A stretch of 64,000 nt of DNA, from the NCBI GenBank assembly GCA_964469265.1, contig CAYXYF010000007.1, positions 1 through 64,000 on the forward strand, given 5' to 3'. Source of the stretch: JAEYZS01 sp964469265. GTDB lineage: Bacteria > Bdellovibrionota > Bdellovibrionia > Bdellovibrionales > JAEYZS01. Positions 28,025 through 37,059 of the stretch are shown piece by piece. The notes beneath the pieces are model-generated. The model did no database searches. It was not told the DNA's origin and was given only the letters and a program-made list of their open reading frames with translations. The translations under genes and the position numbers were made by a program. Position 1 is the first letter of the stretch. The number at the start of each line of letters is the position of its first letter.

Positions 28025-28459
28025 TTATTTTTCTTCAGTTGTTTTAGTTTCAGCAGGTTCTGCTGGAGTCTCTGCGACAGGAGCAGCTTTTTTTGATTTA
28101 TTGCTGTTGATAACAAGATCAGAAGCAATTCTAGCTTTTTTACCTTTAAGAGCACGGATGTAGTAAAGCTTTGCTCTTCTTACATTTCCGCGGGCAACCA
28201 CTTCAATTTTCTCAACTGCAGGAGATACAAACGGGAAAGTTCTTTCAACGCCAACACCATCAGAAATTTTTCTTACAGTGAATGTTTTGTTTGTACCAGC
28301 ATTTTGAATTTTAATAACTGTACCTGTGTAAACCTGAATTCTTTCTTTTTCACCCTCACGAACGCGAACCGAAACGTTCACGGTGTCGCCCGAATTAAAA
28401 TCAACTTTATTAGAGCTTTGAATTCTAGATTTTGCAATGCGCTGAAGTGTTTGTAACAT
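28025..28459 (-). CDS. rplS: Large ribosomal subunit protein bL19
   Basis: The 144-residue protein matches bL19: FNSGDTVNVSVRVREGEKERIQ, GTVIKIQNAG, FTVRKISDGVGVERTFP and RAKLYYIR. About 30 extra C-terminal residues (K-, A-, E-, P- and T-rich) extend beyond the usual 115-residue length and look disordered. AAGGATATT precedes the ATG. It sits between trmD and rnhB in the conserved order. Confidence 0.97.
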   Translation of the reverse strand: MLQTLQRIAKSRIQSSNKVDFNSGDTVNVSVRVREGEKERIQVYTGTVIKIQNAGTNKTFTVRKISDGVGVERTFPFVSPAVEKIEVVARGNVRRAKLYYIRALKGKKARIASDLVINSNKSKKAAPVAETPAEPAETKTTEEK

Positions 28460-28533
28460 ACCAATATCCTTTAATATAGTTGGGAAGTCGAAATAGTTAA
28501 CACGGGTAATAAAGTCGAGTCAATACCAATAAG

Positions 28534-29301
28534 CTATTCTGGCAGGCCAAACACCTTTTTTTCTTCTCCACTGAGTGCTTTATAGAATTGAAGAGCATCT
28601 TTAAGCTCTGAGTCTGTCACCTGAAGTAAATCGGGACGTTTAAAGTGGGTTTTTAAGATGGCAAGCTTCTGGCGGATGCTATTTATTTGAGCATGATTTC
28701 CAGATAAAAGAACTTCTGGCACTTTTAAACCTTCAAATTCAAGAGGTCGCGTAAACTGCGGATATTTCAAAAGAAAGTTCTCGAAGCTATCGTTTTCAAA
28801 GGAGCCCTTGTTTCCAAGGAGCCCTTCATAAAATCGGCTGACGGCGTCGACAGTCACCATACAAGGCAGCTCTCCTCCGCTGACAACATAATCTCCTATG
28901 GAAAGCTCCTCATCGACATAGTGACTTAAAAAACGCTCGTCGACTCCCTCATATCGGCCACAAAGAAATATAAGCTGCTCATAGCTTGCAAGCTCTTTAG
29001 CTTTTTCAGCCGTTAGTGGTTTTCCCTGAGGAGACATGTAAACAAACCGAGAGGTTTGTTTTTTAGGAATATTTTGAAGTGTTTTTGAAAGGGGCTCAGC
29101 CATCAGGACCATTCCCTCTCCACCGCCATAGGGACGATCATCAACCGTGCGGTGGCGATCGGTGCTCATATCTCGAGGATTGTGACAGTGGATTTCAAGG
29201 ATCTGGTTTTTAATCCCCTGGCTAAGAACTCCGTAGGTACTTATACTTTGAATGAGCTCTGGAAAAAGAGTTATGACATCAATTCTCTTCATCACCTTCA
29301 T
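28534..29301 (-). CDS. trmD: tRNA (guanine(37)-N1)-methyltransferase
   Basis: TrmD methylates G37 next to the anticodon, preventing frameshifts. The 255-residue protein has the trefoil-knot SPOUT motifs: IDVITLFPEL, DDRPYGGGEGMV, FLCGRYEGVDERF and SIGDYVVSGGELP. I chose ATG 29301 because GAGG lies six bases before it; ATG 29292 would remove three residues, and the open frame reaches 29322. The start overlaps the end of rimM by 23 bases. Confidence 0.96.
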   Translation of the reverse strand: MKVMKRIDVITLFPELIQSISTYGVLSQGIKNQILEIHCHNPRDMSTDRHRTVDDRPYGGGEGMVLMAEPLSKTLQNIPKKQTSRFVYMSPQGKPLTAEKAKELASYEQLIFLCGRYEGVDERFLSHYVDEELSIGDYVVSGGELPCMVTVDAVSRFYEGLLGNKGSFENDSFENFLLKYPQFTRPLEFEGLKVPEVLLSGNHAQINSIRQKLAILKTHFKRPDLLQVTDSELKDALQFYKALSGEEKKVFGLPE

Positions 29302-29872
29302 CGCTTGCCTCAAGCTCATCAATTGCGCGCAAGCCCTCAGGCAACTCCATAATTACTTTTTGATTTTCTTTATCAATGTCTTTCACAAAGGCTTGTACAA
29401 ATGGAATTTCAATATCCGTATCACCAGATGCAACTACAAGAAGGTCTTGCGCGTTGTTGGTTGAAAATCCAATAATCTTTCCTACAAGTTGTTCACCGTC
29501 ATAGACTTCAAAGCCTTCTACTTCTCGAAGATAAACCTCTTCTCCTTCTGCAGATTGAAGGTAGGATTCTTTAATGTAAAACACTGCACCCTTATAAATA
29601 TCAGACTCATTGCGATCATTGATCTCAACAGTTTTAACGATAAAACCTTTTTTGTGTGGTCGAGTTTTTTTCACATGGAAGGATTTTGTTTGAGAGGTAT
29701 GTTTTCCGTCTTCACCTGGAGCTTTGTATTCTAAAACAAATTCTCCAAATTGCGTCACCCACGGCGGCGTCTCTTCAAGATTGGTTACAACAAAAAGCTC
29801 TCCCTTAAGACCATGAGAGTCTCTAACTCGTCCAACGTTTACAAAACCATCTAGAGCGTTAACATCTTCCAT
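29279..29872 (-). CDS. rimM: Ribosome maturation factor RimM
   Basis: RimM helps assemble the 30S head with uS19. The N-terminal beta-barrel begins FVNVGRVRDSHGLKGELFV and the PRC-barrel domain includes VYDGEQLVGKIIGF and LLVVASGDTDIEIPFVQAFV, ending with the typical IMELPEGL. I start at ATG 29872 (197 residues) rather than the TTG at 29902, which adds ten residues not typical of the family. An acidic tail overlaps the trmD start. Confidence 0.94.
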   Translation of the reverse strand: MEDVNALDGFVNVGRVRDSHGLKGELFVVTNLEETPPWVTQFGEFVLEYKAPGEDGKHTSQTKSFHVKKTRPHKKGFIVKTVEINDRNESDIYKGAVFYIKESYLQSAEGEEVYLREVEGFEVYDGEQLVGKIIGFSTNNAQDLLVVASGDTDIEIPFVQAFVKDIDKENQKVIMELPEGLRAIDELEASDEGDEEN

Positions 29873-29911
29873 TCTTATTGTGTCTCCAATATCTCTTTCC
29901 AAATCTAAAAC

Positions 29912-29939
29912 AAAAAAGGCACCACATTTGAGTGATGCC
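29912..29939 (-). terminator. Intrinsic terminator between khpA and rimM
   Basis: On the minus strand GGCATCAC and GTGGTGCC pair over 8 bp (one G-U) with loop TCAAAT, followed directly by TTTTTT. It lies downstream of khpA and upstream of rimM within the translation operon, so it likely lowers readthrough into rimM-trmD-rplS. Confidence 0.7.
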
Positions 29940-29975
29940 CCTTCACGCGTGTTGAATGTCTTTTGTGCCGAAAAA

Positions 29976-30221
29976 TTATTCTACGATTTCAAGAACACTT
30001 CTCTTAGCAAGCTTTGTACTAGCCGCATTGAGTATTGTTCTCATGGATCGCGCGGTACGTCCTTGTTTACCAATGACTTTCCCGAGATCTTCTTTAGCAA
30101 CTTTCAGTTCTACAACCGTCGTTTGCTCGCCAACCATCTCATTAACAGAAACCTCATCGGGTTTATCAACGAGAGATTTAGCCATAAACTCGACTAAGTC
30201 CTTTAAGCTTGTGTAATCCAT
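29976..30221 (-). CDS. khpA: KH-domain RNA-binding protein KhpA
   Basis: An 81-residue single KH domain with the RNA-binding GxxG loop in KVIGKQGRTARSMRTIL. The small size and position directly after rpsP match KhpA (formerly YlqC/UPF0109), a global RNA chaperone that often pairs with KhpB, which is not in this window. GGGAG lies upstream of the ATG. A terminator follows before rimM. Confidence 0.93.
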   Translation of the reverse strand: MDYTSLKDLVEFMAKSLVDKPDEVSVNEMVGEQTTVVELKVAKEDLGKVIGKQGRTARSMRTILNAASTKLAKRSVLEIVE

Positions 30222-30321
30222 TCTATGTTACTCCCTATCCTCTTCTAATATTTCGCCGTACCACCACCACCACCGATGAGATAAAAAATGGCGGGGTTTA
30301 AAAAATAGATTCAATCGCAGA

Positions 30322-30570
30322 TTATTTTGCCGCTGATGCGAGCTTCATAAGCGACTTCACACGCTCAGTTGGTTGAGCACCTTTAGAGATCCACTCGTTG
30401 ATCTTGTCCAGGTTGATATCAACTTCTTTTTCTTTTCCTCTAGGATTCGGATTGTAAGTTCCAACGATTTCAATAAACTTTCCACCAGTTGGTCTTCTAG
30501 AGTCCGCTACTGTCACTCTGTACTTCGGTTTGTTAACAGATCCAACGCGGTTTAAACGAATAACTACCAT
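30322..30570 (-). CDS. rpsP: Small ribosomal subunit protein bS16
   Basis: The 82-residue protein matches bS16: VVIRLNRVGSVNKPKYRVTVADSRRPTGGKFIE, quoted as landmark of its first 35 residues in shorter form IRLNRVG and DSRRPTGGKFIE, followed by GTYNPNP. It is the first gene of the rpsP-khpA-rimM-trmD-rplS-rnhB-yraN block. GAGG lies upstream of the ATG. The 201 bases between it and the end of ffh are AT-rich and should hold its promoter. Confidence 0.97.
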   Translation of the reverse strand: MVVIRLNRVGSVNKPKYRVTVADSRRPTGGKFIEIVGTYNPNPRGKEKEVDINLDKINEWISKGAQPTERVKSLMKLASAAK

Positions 30571-30771
30571 TTGAGATAACCTCTTTCCTTTTCAATTTTG
30601 CCAACCGACTAATCAATCAGCGAGTTCTTAACAATGAATTAACAAACAAAAAATTCAATCCTTTGGATGTACTTTTTTTTACGTCGAACTGCAACAAATA
30701 TTTTTCTAAAAACTCACAAATTAATTAAAATTTGTTTTATTTTCGTTTCTGAAATTATCTTAAATTCGATT

Positions 30772-32121
30772 TCAAAACGGGAATCCAGATCCTCCGCCCA
30801 TTCCAGGCATTTTGCCTTTTCCCATAAACTTCATCATATTGGACATCATTTTTTGGCTCTGCTCGAATTGTTTAATGAATTTGTTCACGTCGCTGACTTG
30901 AGTTCCACTGCCCTTAGCAATTCTCAAGCGTCTGGAACCATTAAGAATTTTATGATTTTGGCGCTCACTTGATGTCATAGAGCGGATAATAGCTTCAATT
31001 TTTTTGATCTCTTTATCAGGGGGAGCCATGTCCTTCATTTTCTTCATGGCCTGTCCCATACCAGGGATCATTTTCATTATCCCCTCAAAACTACCAAGTT
31101 TTTTAATCTGTTGGAGCTGATCGAGAAAATCCTCCACGGTGAACTGATTTCTCGCCATCCGCTTTGCAGCTTTTATAGCCTTTTCCTCATCGATGACCTC
31201 TGAAGCTTTTTCAACAAGCGAAACGACGTCTCCCATGTCTAAAATTCTAGACGCCAATCGATCAGGATGGAATACCTCAAGGGCATCGGTTTTCTCACCA
31301 GTTCCTAAAAATTTAATAGGAATCCCAGTCATCTCTTTAATGGAGAGTGCGGCACCACCTCGAGCATCACCATCAATCTTTGTAAGAACCAAACCAGTGA
31401 TTCCAAGTTTATCGTGAAACCCTTCAGCAACACTGACAGACTGTTGACCTAACATGGCGTCCACGACCAAAAGAACTTCGTGAGGATTCATAATGGATTT
31501 TAAATCACCCAACTCTCCCATAAGAGCTTCATCAATTTGCAAACGGCCTGCTGTATCTACGATGATAACATCAACGGCGTTTTCTTTTGCCCACTCTGAT
31601 GCTTTCTTTACAATCTCCTGAGGCTTTTGCCCTACTTGAGTGTCATACACAGGAAGATCATTTGCTTGCGCCAAGGTTTTTAATTGATCAATAGCGGCTG
31701 GACGATAAATATCTGCAGGAACAAGTCCTGGGCGCTTTTGAAACTGTTTACGAATGTAGCGCGCAAGTTTTGTTGCAGTTGTTGTCTTTCCTGTTCCTTG
31801 AAGACCAACTAAGAAAATAATTGACGGCTGAGACTTCAAATTAATTTGCGTGGAAGAGCCACCAAGAAGCTCAACCAATTCATCATGAACGATCTTTACA
31901 AACTGTTGGCCTGCGGTGATATTTTTTGCAACTTCTTGACCGATAGCTTTTGCTTTCACTCGATCGATGAAATTTTTAACGACCTTAAAGTGAACGTCGG
32001 CTTCAAGCAAATTTAGGCGGATTTCTCTTAATGATTCTTCAATATTGGCGTCGGTGATGGAACCTTGGCCTCTGATCTTTTTTAATGATGTAAGTAATTT
32101 ATCCGACAGCTGATCAAACAT
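30772..32121 (-). CDS. ffh: Signal recognition particle GTPase Ffh
   Basis: Ffh binds signal peptides of nascent inner-membrane proteins and delivers ribosomes to FtsY. The 449-residue protein has the N-domain, the G-domain with GLQGTGKTTTATKLA, DTAGRLQID, LTKIDGDARGGAAL and the TGEK closing loop, and the methionine-rich M-domain from about residue 325 ending in MMKFMGKGKMPGMGGG. A ribosome-binding site GAGGAG precedes the ATG. It lies upstream of rpsP on the same strand, the common arrangement. The partner 4.5S RNA gene was not found here. Confidence 0.98.
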   Translation of the reverse strand: MFDQLSDKLLTSLKKIRGQGSITDANIEESLREIRLNLLEADVHFKVVKNFIDRVKAKAIGQEVAKNITAGQQFVKIVHDELVELLGGSSTQINLKSQPSIIFLVGLQGTGKTTTATKLARYIRKQFQKRPGLVPADIYRPAAIDQLKTLAQANDLPVYDTQVGQKPQEIVKKASEWAKENAVDVIIVDTAGRLQIDEALMGELGDLKSIMNPHEVLLVVDAMLGQQSVSVAEGFHDKLGITGLVLTKIDGDARGGAALSIKEMTGIPIKFLGTGEKTDALEVFHPDRLASRILDMGDVVSLVEKASEVIDEEKAIKAAKRMARNQFTVEDFLDQLQQIKKLGSFEGIMKMIPGMGQAMKKMKDMAPPDKEIKKIEAIIRSMTSSERQNHKILNGSRRLRIAKGSGTQVSDVNKFIKQFEQSQKMMSNMMKFMGKGKMPGMGGGSGFPF

Positions 32122-32252
32122 TAAGTCTCCTCAAACAAATTCAAGAATCATTATTAACAATGAATACTCTAAAATGCCAAGAATAAGCTATATGCGGCGC
32201 TATTTTTTTGTCATATCGTATATGGTAACAACAGGCATGTGATCGATGCCTT

Positions 32253-33050
32253 TTACCACTTCATGAACGATCCTCTTTTAACGCTTCGACGTGCAAGAAA
32301 AAACAATACAATTAAGCTCACAACAGAAACCAATAGTGCCGTCGTAAAGGGAACGTCTGAATGGTTCAGGATGCTATACCGTACCCCATTTACAAAATAA
32401 AGAAGAGGGTTGAGTTGGGAAATTTTTTGCCAAAAGGGATGCAAGTTCTCTAATGAATAGAAAACCCCACCTAAATATATTAGGGGAAGTAGAACAAAAG
32501 CACCCACGGCATTAACTTGTTCAAAGTTCTTCGCCCAAAAACCAATTAAGATGCCTAGCAATCCAAAGGTCACACCACCCATCAAAAGAAACAATACCAA
32601 AAAGAATGGATGAGCCACGGATAAAAGGTTTCCTTCAGAAATATAATGAAAGACTTGGCAGACAAGAAATGTAACCGCACCCACTGTAAAGCCCCGAACA
32701 ATAGCGCCCAAACTGAATGCGGAAACAATTTGATTTAATGTTAGAGGAACAACTTTAAGGTCAATGATATCTCCATGAAACTTCGAACCCAAAATAGAAC
32801 TCGATGAATTTTGAAAGGCGTTGTTTAAAGTTGCCATTGTAATGAGGCCTGGAATGATAAATGCCAAATAGGCTATCCCCGACTCAAGATTAATACTTTT
32901 ACCGAGACTGACGCCAAAGATTAATAGGTAAAGGCTTGCGTTCACAGTTGGAGTAAGAACCGTCTGCCCAAATACTTTCCAAAACCTTGTTACTTCTTTT
33001 AAAAAAAGAGATTTAAAGGGCGTGAATTTAAGATCAACTTTCGTACTCAT
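32253..33050 (-). CDS. ABC-2 type transporter permease
   Basis: A 265-residue inner-membrane protein with six predicted helices and the ABC-2 signature near the end of the core (GVFYSLENLHPFWQKISQLNPL, landmark LHPFWQKISQLNPL). The family exports drugs, polysaccharides or other compounds. It resembles the YadH permease in layout. Its start codon overlaps the stop of the ATPase gene by four bases, so the two form one exporter. The substrate is unknown. Confidence 0.92.
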   Translation of the reverse strand: MSTKVDLKFTPFKSLFLKEVTRFWKVFGQTVLTPTVNASLYLLIFGVSLGKSINLESGIAYLAFIIPGLITMATLNNAFQNSSSSILGSKFHGDIIDLKVVPLTLNQIVSAFSLGAIVRGFTVGAVTFLVCQVFHYISEGNLLSVAHPFFLVLFLLMGGVTFGLLGILIGFWAKNFEQVNAVGAFVLLPLIYLGGVFYSLENLHPFWQKISQLNPLLYFVNGVRYSILNHSDVPFTTALLVSVVSLIVLFFLARRSVKRGSFMKW

Positions 33051-33952
33051 GGACTCACTTCTCTACTTAAAATATTTAAGAACGCATCCTCGAGGCTTCC
33101 TTCTCGAATTTTAATATCAACAACATTGTTCATATCAAGACTTAAAGTCTCTAATAAATCTCCAAGCTCCATACTCGAAGGCACCCGAAATGTTAATGTC
33201 GTGTCCGATTGATTCATCAAATAATCGCTTTGAATAGAAAGGGGTTCTTTGACGGAAATCTGAATCTGCCTTTGGGTCAAATCTTTAATCAACTCTGAGG
33301 TTTGTCCGATGGCTTTAAGCTCTCCGTTATGAATAACCCCCACCCTATCACAAAGATTTTCAGCTTCTTCAAGGTAATGGGTCGTCAGCAAAATAGACAT
33401 TCCCTCTTTATTGAGCTCCTCAACAAATTTCCACAACGAATTTCTGAGGTCGATATCAACTCCAGCTGTTGGCTCATCAAGCATCAAGAGCTTTGGCCGA
33501 TGGACAAGAGCCTTGGCGATAAGAAATCGCCGCTTCATCCCGCCACTGAGCTCACGAATTTTCTTTTCACGGTGAACGGTAAGCGCAAGCTTATCTAATA
33601 AATAATCTATGTATTCTTGGTTGTTATTTAAACCGAAGTATCCAGAGTGAAAGTTTAAGACCTCATTGACTGCAAAAAAACCATGATTGACGAGCTCCTG
33701 CGGGACGATCCCGACAAGGGCCTTTGTTTTTTGATCCTCTAAAGTGACATCTTTTCCGAAGATATAAGCCTCACCTGAGGTTGCCTTTTCAAGGCAGTTC
33801 AAAATGGAAATTAAAGTGGTCTTGCCCGCTCCGTTGGGGCCCAAGAGTCCAAAGACTTCTCCCTCGTTCATCTTCAGACTAACACCCCTAAGAGCGTGAA
33901 TATTTTTTCCATAAAGCTTCTTTAAATTACGGACTTCAAACGGGTTTTGCAT
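33047..33952 (-). CDS. ABC-2 type transporter ATP-binding protein
   Basis: A 301-residue nucleotide-binding subunit: Walker A GPNGAGKTTL, signature ELSGGMKRR, Walker B LLMLDEPTAG, H-loop TTHYLEEAE. Layout and length fit the YadG/CcmA-like group paired with ABC-2 permeases. It is the first gene of the pair and divergent from trhO, with 82 bases between the starts. Confidence 0.95.
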   Translation of the reverse strand: MQNPFEVRNLKKLYGKNIHALRGVSLKMNEGEVFGLLGPNGAGKTTLISILNCLEKATSGEAYIFGKDVTLEDQKTKALVGIVPQELVNHGFFAVNEVLNFHSGYFGLNNNQEYIDYLLDKLALTVHREKKIRELSGGMKRRFLIAKALVHRPKLLMLDEPTAGVDIDLRNSLWKFVEELNKEGMSILLTTHYLEEAENLCDRVGVIHNGELKAIGQTSELIKDLTQRQIQISVKEPLSIQSDYLMNQSDTTLTFRVPSSMELGDLLETLSLDMNNVVDIKIREGSLEDAFLNILSREVSP

Positions 33953-34034
33953 AAGAATCGATTATAGTGAGTTCAAAATACATATGTCATCAAAGAATTG
34001 ACACGGCGAACACCAATTGTTTATATTCCCCCAC

Positions 34035-35012
34035 ATGTCACAGCAACAATCTCAAAATACTCAAGGTTTTCTAATCAGTGCGTTTTATAAATTCGTACCG
34101 ATCCAAAAAGAAAATATCCCTTCTTTAAAAGAGACGATTGAGAAGAAGGCCAAGGAAACTAAAATCCGTGGTCTTTTTTTGTTAGGCACCGAGGGAGTAA
34201 ATTCTACCATTTCAGGCCCGCCTGAAGGGTGTGCAGAGTTTAGAAGATTTCTTGCTGAAGACACCATCATTGGCGAACTCACCAACAAAGATAGCATTTC
34301 TACTTTTATGCCTTTTAGAGCTTTCAAATTGAAGGTGAAAAAAGAAATTGTAACCTTAGGCGATACATCAGTTGTTCCAGAAAAACCAAAACTAAACCAC
34401 GTCACTCCAGCAGAATGGCACGAGATTCTGGCAACAGATCCTGAAGCCGTCGTCATTGATACAAGAAACTGGTATGAAACTGAAATTGGGAAATTTAAAA
34501 ATGCTCTTGAGTTAAACATGAATGAGTTTAACGAATTCCCTGAAAAGCTAAAAGAACTACAAGATCTTAAAGAAAAGAAAGTTCTCATCTATTGCACTGG
34601 CGGTATCCGTTGCGAAAAAGCCATCATCGAAATGCACAAGCAAGGGTTTAAAAACGTTTATCAACTCGATGGTGGAATTTTAAAATACTTTGAAGACATC
34701 AAAAACCCAAATCAATGGGAAGGTGAATGTTTTGTTTTTGATCGCAGAGTTGCAGTCGACACTGAACTTCAAGCTTCAACAAAGTACACATTCTGCCCTC
34801 ACTGCGGTCAACCCGCCTATGAAGAATTTGACTGCATCCGATGCGAAAAACCAACAAAGGTTTGCAAAAAGTGTAAGGACTCAGGAAAAGAAGAATACAA
34901 AACCTGCTCCAAAAACTGCGCCCACCACCATGCCAAAGGCTCAAGGGTAAAACGCAAAAACCAAGGGATCACAAGACAAGAGCTACATAAAATAGCAGGG
35001 TCAAAAGCATAA
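34035..35012 (+). CDS. trhO: tRNA uridine(34) hydroxylase TrhO (YceA), rhodanese family
   Basis: TrhO forms 5-hydroxyuridine at the tRNA wobble position using oxygen. The 325-residue protein has the N-terminal ferredoxin-like region (AFYKFVPI, GTEGVNSTISG), a rhodanese domain with the active-site loop YCTGGIRCEKA, and the C-terminal cysteine-rich part (FCPHCGQP, CIRCEKPTKVCKKC), all typical of YceA. ATG 34035 is preferred over an in-frame TTG at 34017. It is convergent with nothing; the initiator tRNA follows 127 bases downstream on the same strand. Confidence 0.93.
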   Translation: MSQQQSQNTQGFLISAFYKFVPIQKENIPSLKETIEKKAKETKIRGLFLLGTEGVNSTISGPPEGCAEFRRFLAEDTIIGELTNKDSISTFMPFRAFKLKVKKEIVTLGDTSVVPEKPKLNHVTPAEWHEILATDPEAVVIDTRNWYETEIGKFKNALELNMNEFNEFPEKLKELQDLKEKKVLIYCTGGIRCEKAIIEMHKQGFKNVYQLDGGILKYFEDIKNPNQWEGECFVFDRRVAVDTELQASTKYTFCPHCGQPAYEEFDCIRCEKPTKVCKKCKDSGKEEYKTCSKNCAHHHAKGSRVKRKNQGITRQELHKIAGSKA

Positions 35013-35082
35013 CCGCCCGATCACACACAGCTTTACAAATGCGAATAAACAAACAATTTGTTGAGAATTTAAGGAAAAGAGC

Positions 35083-35111
35083 TTTACCCAAAGCTGTTTA
35101 TGCCCTATAAC
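35083..35111 (+). promoter_or_regulatory. Probable sigma-70-type promoter of the initiator tRNA
   Basis: TTTACC (35083-35088) and TATAAC (35106-35111) are separated by 17 bases, and transcription would start about 20-25 bases before the tRNA. The match to consensus is moderate. Confidence 0.45.
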
Positions 35112-35139
35112 AATCCCTTACCAAAAAGGTAGTCTTTGT

Positions 35140-35216
<77 letters not shown>

Positions 35217-35222
35217 ATTTTC

Positions 35223-35269
35223 AAAGGATTTTTTAGTAGCCACGCAGTGGTTAGTAAAAAATCCTTTTT
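35223..35269 (+). terminator. Terminator-like hairpin after tRNA-fMet
   Basis: AAAGGATTTTTTA (35223-35235) and TAAAAAATCCTTT (35255-35267) form a perfect 13-bp stem; an inner CCAC/GTGG stem sits in the loop, and a T-run overlaps the 3' end. It begins seven bases after the tRNA CCA end. Confidence 0.7.
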
Positions 35270-35291
35270 AGTTTCTGGGTCGAAGGTTGAT

Positions 35292-35415
35292 CCGACGATG
35301 TCACTCAAGGTCGTCGGTTCACAAAAATAGCAGGAGGCTATTTTTGGACAGCCAAAGGCTGGCTTTTTGCGAATGCAAAAAGTTGAGGGCAGGAGCCCGA
35401 AACAAATCCGGCTCC
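35292..35415. repeat. Split duplicate of the tRNA-fMet 3' part with an 81-nt hairpin-rich insert
   Basis: AAGGTCGTCGGTTCA at 35307-35321 and CAAATCCGGCTCC at 35403-35415 together reproduce bases 35183-35208 of the neighbouring tRNA-fMet, with CA shared at the junction. Between them, 35322-35402 holds consecutive hairpins: CAAAAATAGC/GCTATTTTTG (10 bp), CAGCC/GGCTG, CTTTTTGC/GCAAAAAG (8 bp) and GGGC/GCCC. Upstream, CCGACGA (35292-35298) pairs with TCGTCGG (35311-35317). The remnant cannot form a tRNA. It looks like a partial tRNA duplication interrupted by a small palindromic element. Confidence 0.75.
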
Positions 35416-35429
35416 TCGTCCCCGCTCGT

Positions 35430-36230
35430 TTATCGGCTGCCGTTTGACGATCTTCTCTCAGAGTTTGTACTGCCAGCAACGCGCTTTCCTGAATTTTCAA
35501 GTTGATAAAGCTCCATCTCATAGACCATGCGATCGATGACCGAGAGTGTGTAAAGAGCTGCTGTTAATTTTTCTGCTTCACCACCGAATAGGTTTTTGAA
35601 CCTGTATTTTGCGCCACCAAATCTTGCCGTGAGTTGTTCTCTTCTTTCTTTTATTTCTTCGTGGATCTTAGATAAATCGCAAGACTTTGCTGTAATATCT
35701 TTTAAAAGAGTTTCATAAGCCGTGATGATACCATCGACATTTACGCCATCTTTTCTTGCTGCTTCAGTTATGAATTGATAATCCTTATATAAGATAAATC
35801 CATTTGCACCCGCAATAGCACCGATAGTAATGAACGGTATAGTTTGTTCTGATAAAGCCACGACAGTCACAGATTTCGCGCCAGTTAGGGCGCTATGCGC
35901 GGCCATTCCTGAGGCGCCAATAGTCACCGTTGCACCTGCCATTAAAAGAGGTGTCACGCCTAAAAATCCAATCGCTTTTGAAACTCGACTTGTTTTGCGA
36001 GCATCTTGTGCTAGGTCGAGATACATTTGCTCAATCTCTGAAGCATTTTTAATCTGTAGCTGACGTCTTTGAATCAGCTTTTGTCTTTCCAGAATATCTA
36101 ATGAGTGCAACTTCATGGGCTGACACTGGATATTTTGTGTCCTAAAAGCTGAGTCCAATTGCTCTAAGCTCGCTGCGCTGGTCGTATTCGCTATGAAAGT
36201 TCCAATGATTATATATTTAATGAGTTTCAT
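35430..36230 (-). CDS. Exported hypothetical protein with central hydrophobic segments
   Basis: I start at ATG 36230, which has AGGAG eight bases upstream and gives a signal peptide (KLIKYIIIGTFIANTTSAA); the frame is open 36 residues further. The 266-residue protein has a helical charged region, then two hydrophobic alanine- and glycine-rich segments around residues 100-165 (GVTPLLMAGATVTIGASGM and PFITIGAIAGANGFILY), then a charged C-terminal domain ending in a serine- and arginine-rich tail. No family is recognised. Confidence 0.7.
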   Translation of the reverse strand: MKLIKYIIIGTFIANTTSAASLEQLDSAFRTQNIQCQPMKLHSLDILERQKLIQRRQLQIKNASEIEQMYLDLAQDARKTSRVSKAIGFLGVTPLLMAGATVTIGASGMAAHSALTGAKSVTVVALSEQTIPFITIGAIAGANGFILYKDYQFITEAARKDGVNVDGIITAYETLLKDITAKSCDLSKIHEEIKERREQLTARFGGAKYRFKNLFGGEAEKLTAALYTLSVIDRMVYEMELYQLENSGKRVAGSTNSERRSSNGSR

Positions 36231-36417
36231 TTTAGTTTCTCCTAATTTTCCTAATTCCTTACAAAGATCTAATATTACAAGGCCAATGCCTGATAAGAAG
36301 CGATATAAGAGCTTTAAAACCTTTAGAAACTGGGACAAAACAAATAGGGGCTAGCAGCTGTCAAATTCTTTGTCAGCTACTCGAATAAAAAACCAGGTGG
36401 AAGTTAAAAGATAGGAA

Positions 36418-36819
36418 CTACTTTACTACAAGAATGCTTATAGGGCCTTCTTGTTTTATACTCACACGGCTTGAAACATCAAGAGGATAAAAACCAGCAG
36501 GCTGAGTCGAGTCGGATCTGATTTCAGCATTGGGTTTTGTTTGCGCAAGAACGACTTCTTCGCCTGTTGAAAGAGTGCAAGAAATTGTTTTTTCATCTCT
36601 GATTTTGATTTTTAAAGAGTCCGTGCAAGCGTCGTCTTCCATTCGAACGAACTCGTCACAGAACATAACATCGGATTCAGCAATGCATGGAAATAGATAA
36701 GAGCTATCCTTGTCATAGGCCAAATAATCGATTCCTAAAACCACGTTAGATAAATCGTAGTTCGCCTGAGCGCTTACCGAAAACACAGAAAACAATAATG
36801 CAAATAAAGCTATTCTCAT
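36418..36819 (-). CDS. Small secreted hypothetical protein with cysteines
   Basis: A 133-residue protein with a clear signal peptide (MRIALFALLFSVFSVSAQA). The mature part has four cysteines (FPCIAE, MFCDEF, DACTD, ISCTL), which could make two disulfides in the periplasm or outside the cell, and a beta-rich C-terminus. No family is recognised. It is transcribed toward the 35430-36230 gene, 187 bases away. Confidence 0.65.
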   Translation of the reverse strand: MRIALFALLFSVFSVSAQANYDLSNVVLGIDYLAYDKDSSYLFPCIAESDVMFCDEFVRMEDDACTDSLKIKIRDEKTISCTLSTGEEVVLAQTKPNAEIRSDSTQPAGFYPLDVSSRVSIKQEGPISILVVK

Positions 36820-36904
36820 CCCAAAAGCCCCTTTTTAAGATTGATAGCCTCTACGTACCCCCGCCCCGACAGAAAGTCACTTGAGAACTTTAAAAAACAA
36901 CAGC

Positions 36905-36964
36905 ATGCCAAAAATCACACATAGTTTCAGCGATTTAGGCGTGCTCCGTCCCTTTTTTCGGCAT
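36905..36964. repeat. Imperfect inverted repeat in a 240-base intergenic stretch
   Basis: ATGCCAAAAA (36905-36914) can pair with TTTTTTCGGCAT (36953-36964) with one bulge, closing a loop of about 38 bases. It sits between divergent genes, with short T- or A-runs on both sides. It may be a leader structure or chance; nothing else is seen in this stretch. Confidence 0.3.
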
Positions 36965-37059
36965 CTTTTCCGCAGGTGGTGTCTGGGGAGTTGTCTGGCG
37001 GCTGAAAGCGGTTTAGTTTTGAGTCTTACCAGATGACAATAAGAAATGGCGGTGACTTT

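Noticed and set aside
34085..34588. 167-codon open frame on the minus strand
   Set aside because: Mirror of the trhO coding region, serine- and phenylalanine-rich without a motif.
35307..35415. Second tRNA-fMet gene
   Set aside because: Only 26 bases of the 3' half are present and they are split; there is no anticodon arm or acceptor stem.
36905..36964. Riboswitch upstream of the secreted 133-residue protein
   Set aside because: Only one long-range stem is visible and no known riboswitch core could be recognised.
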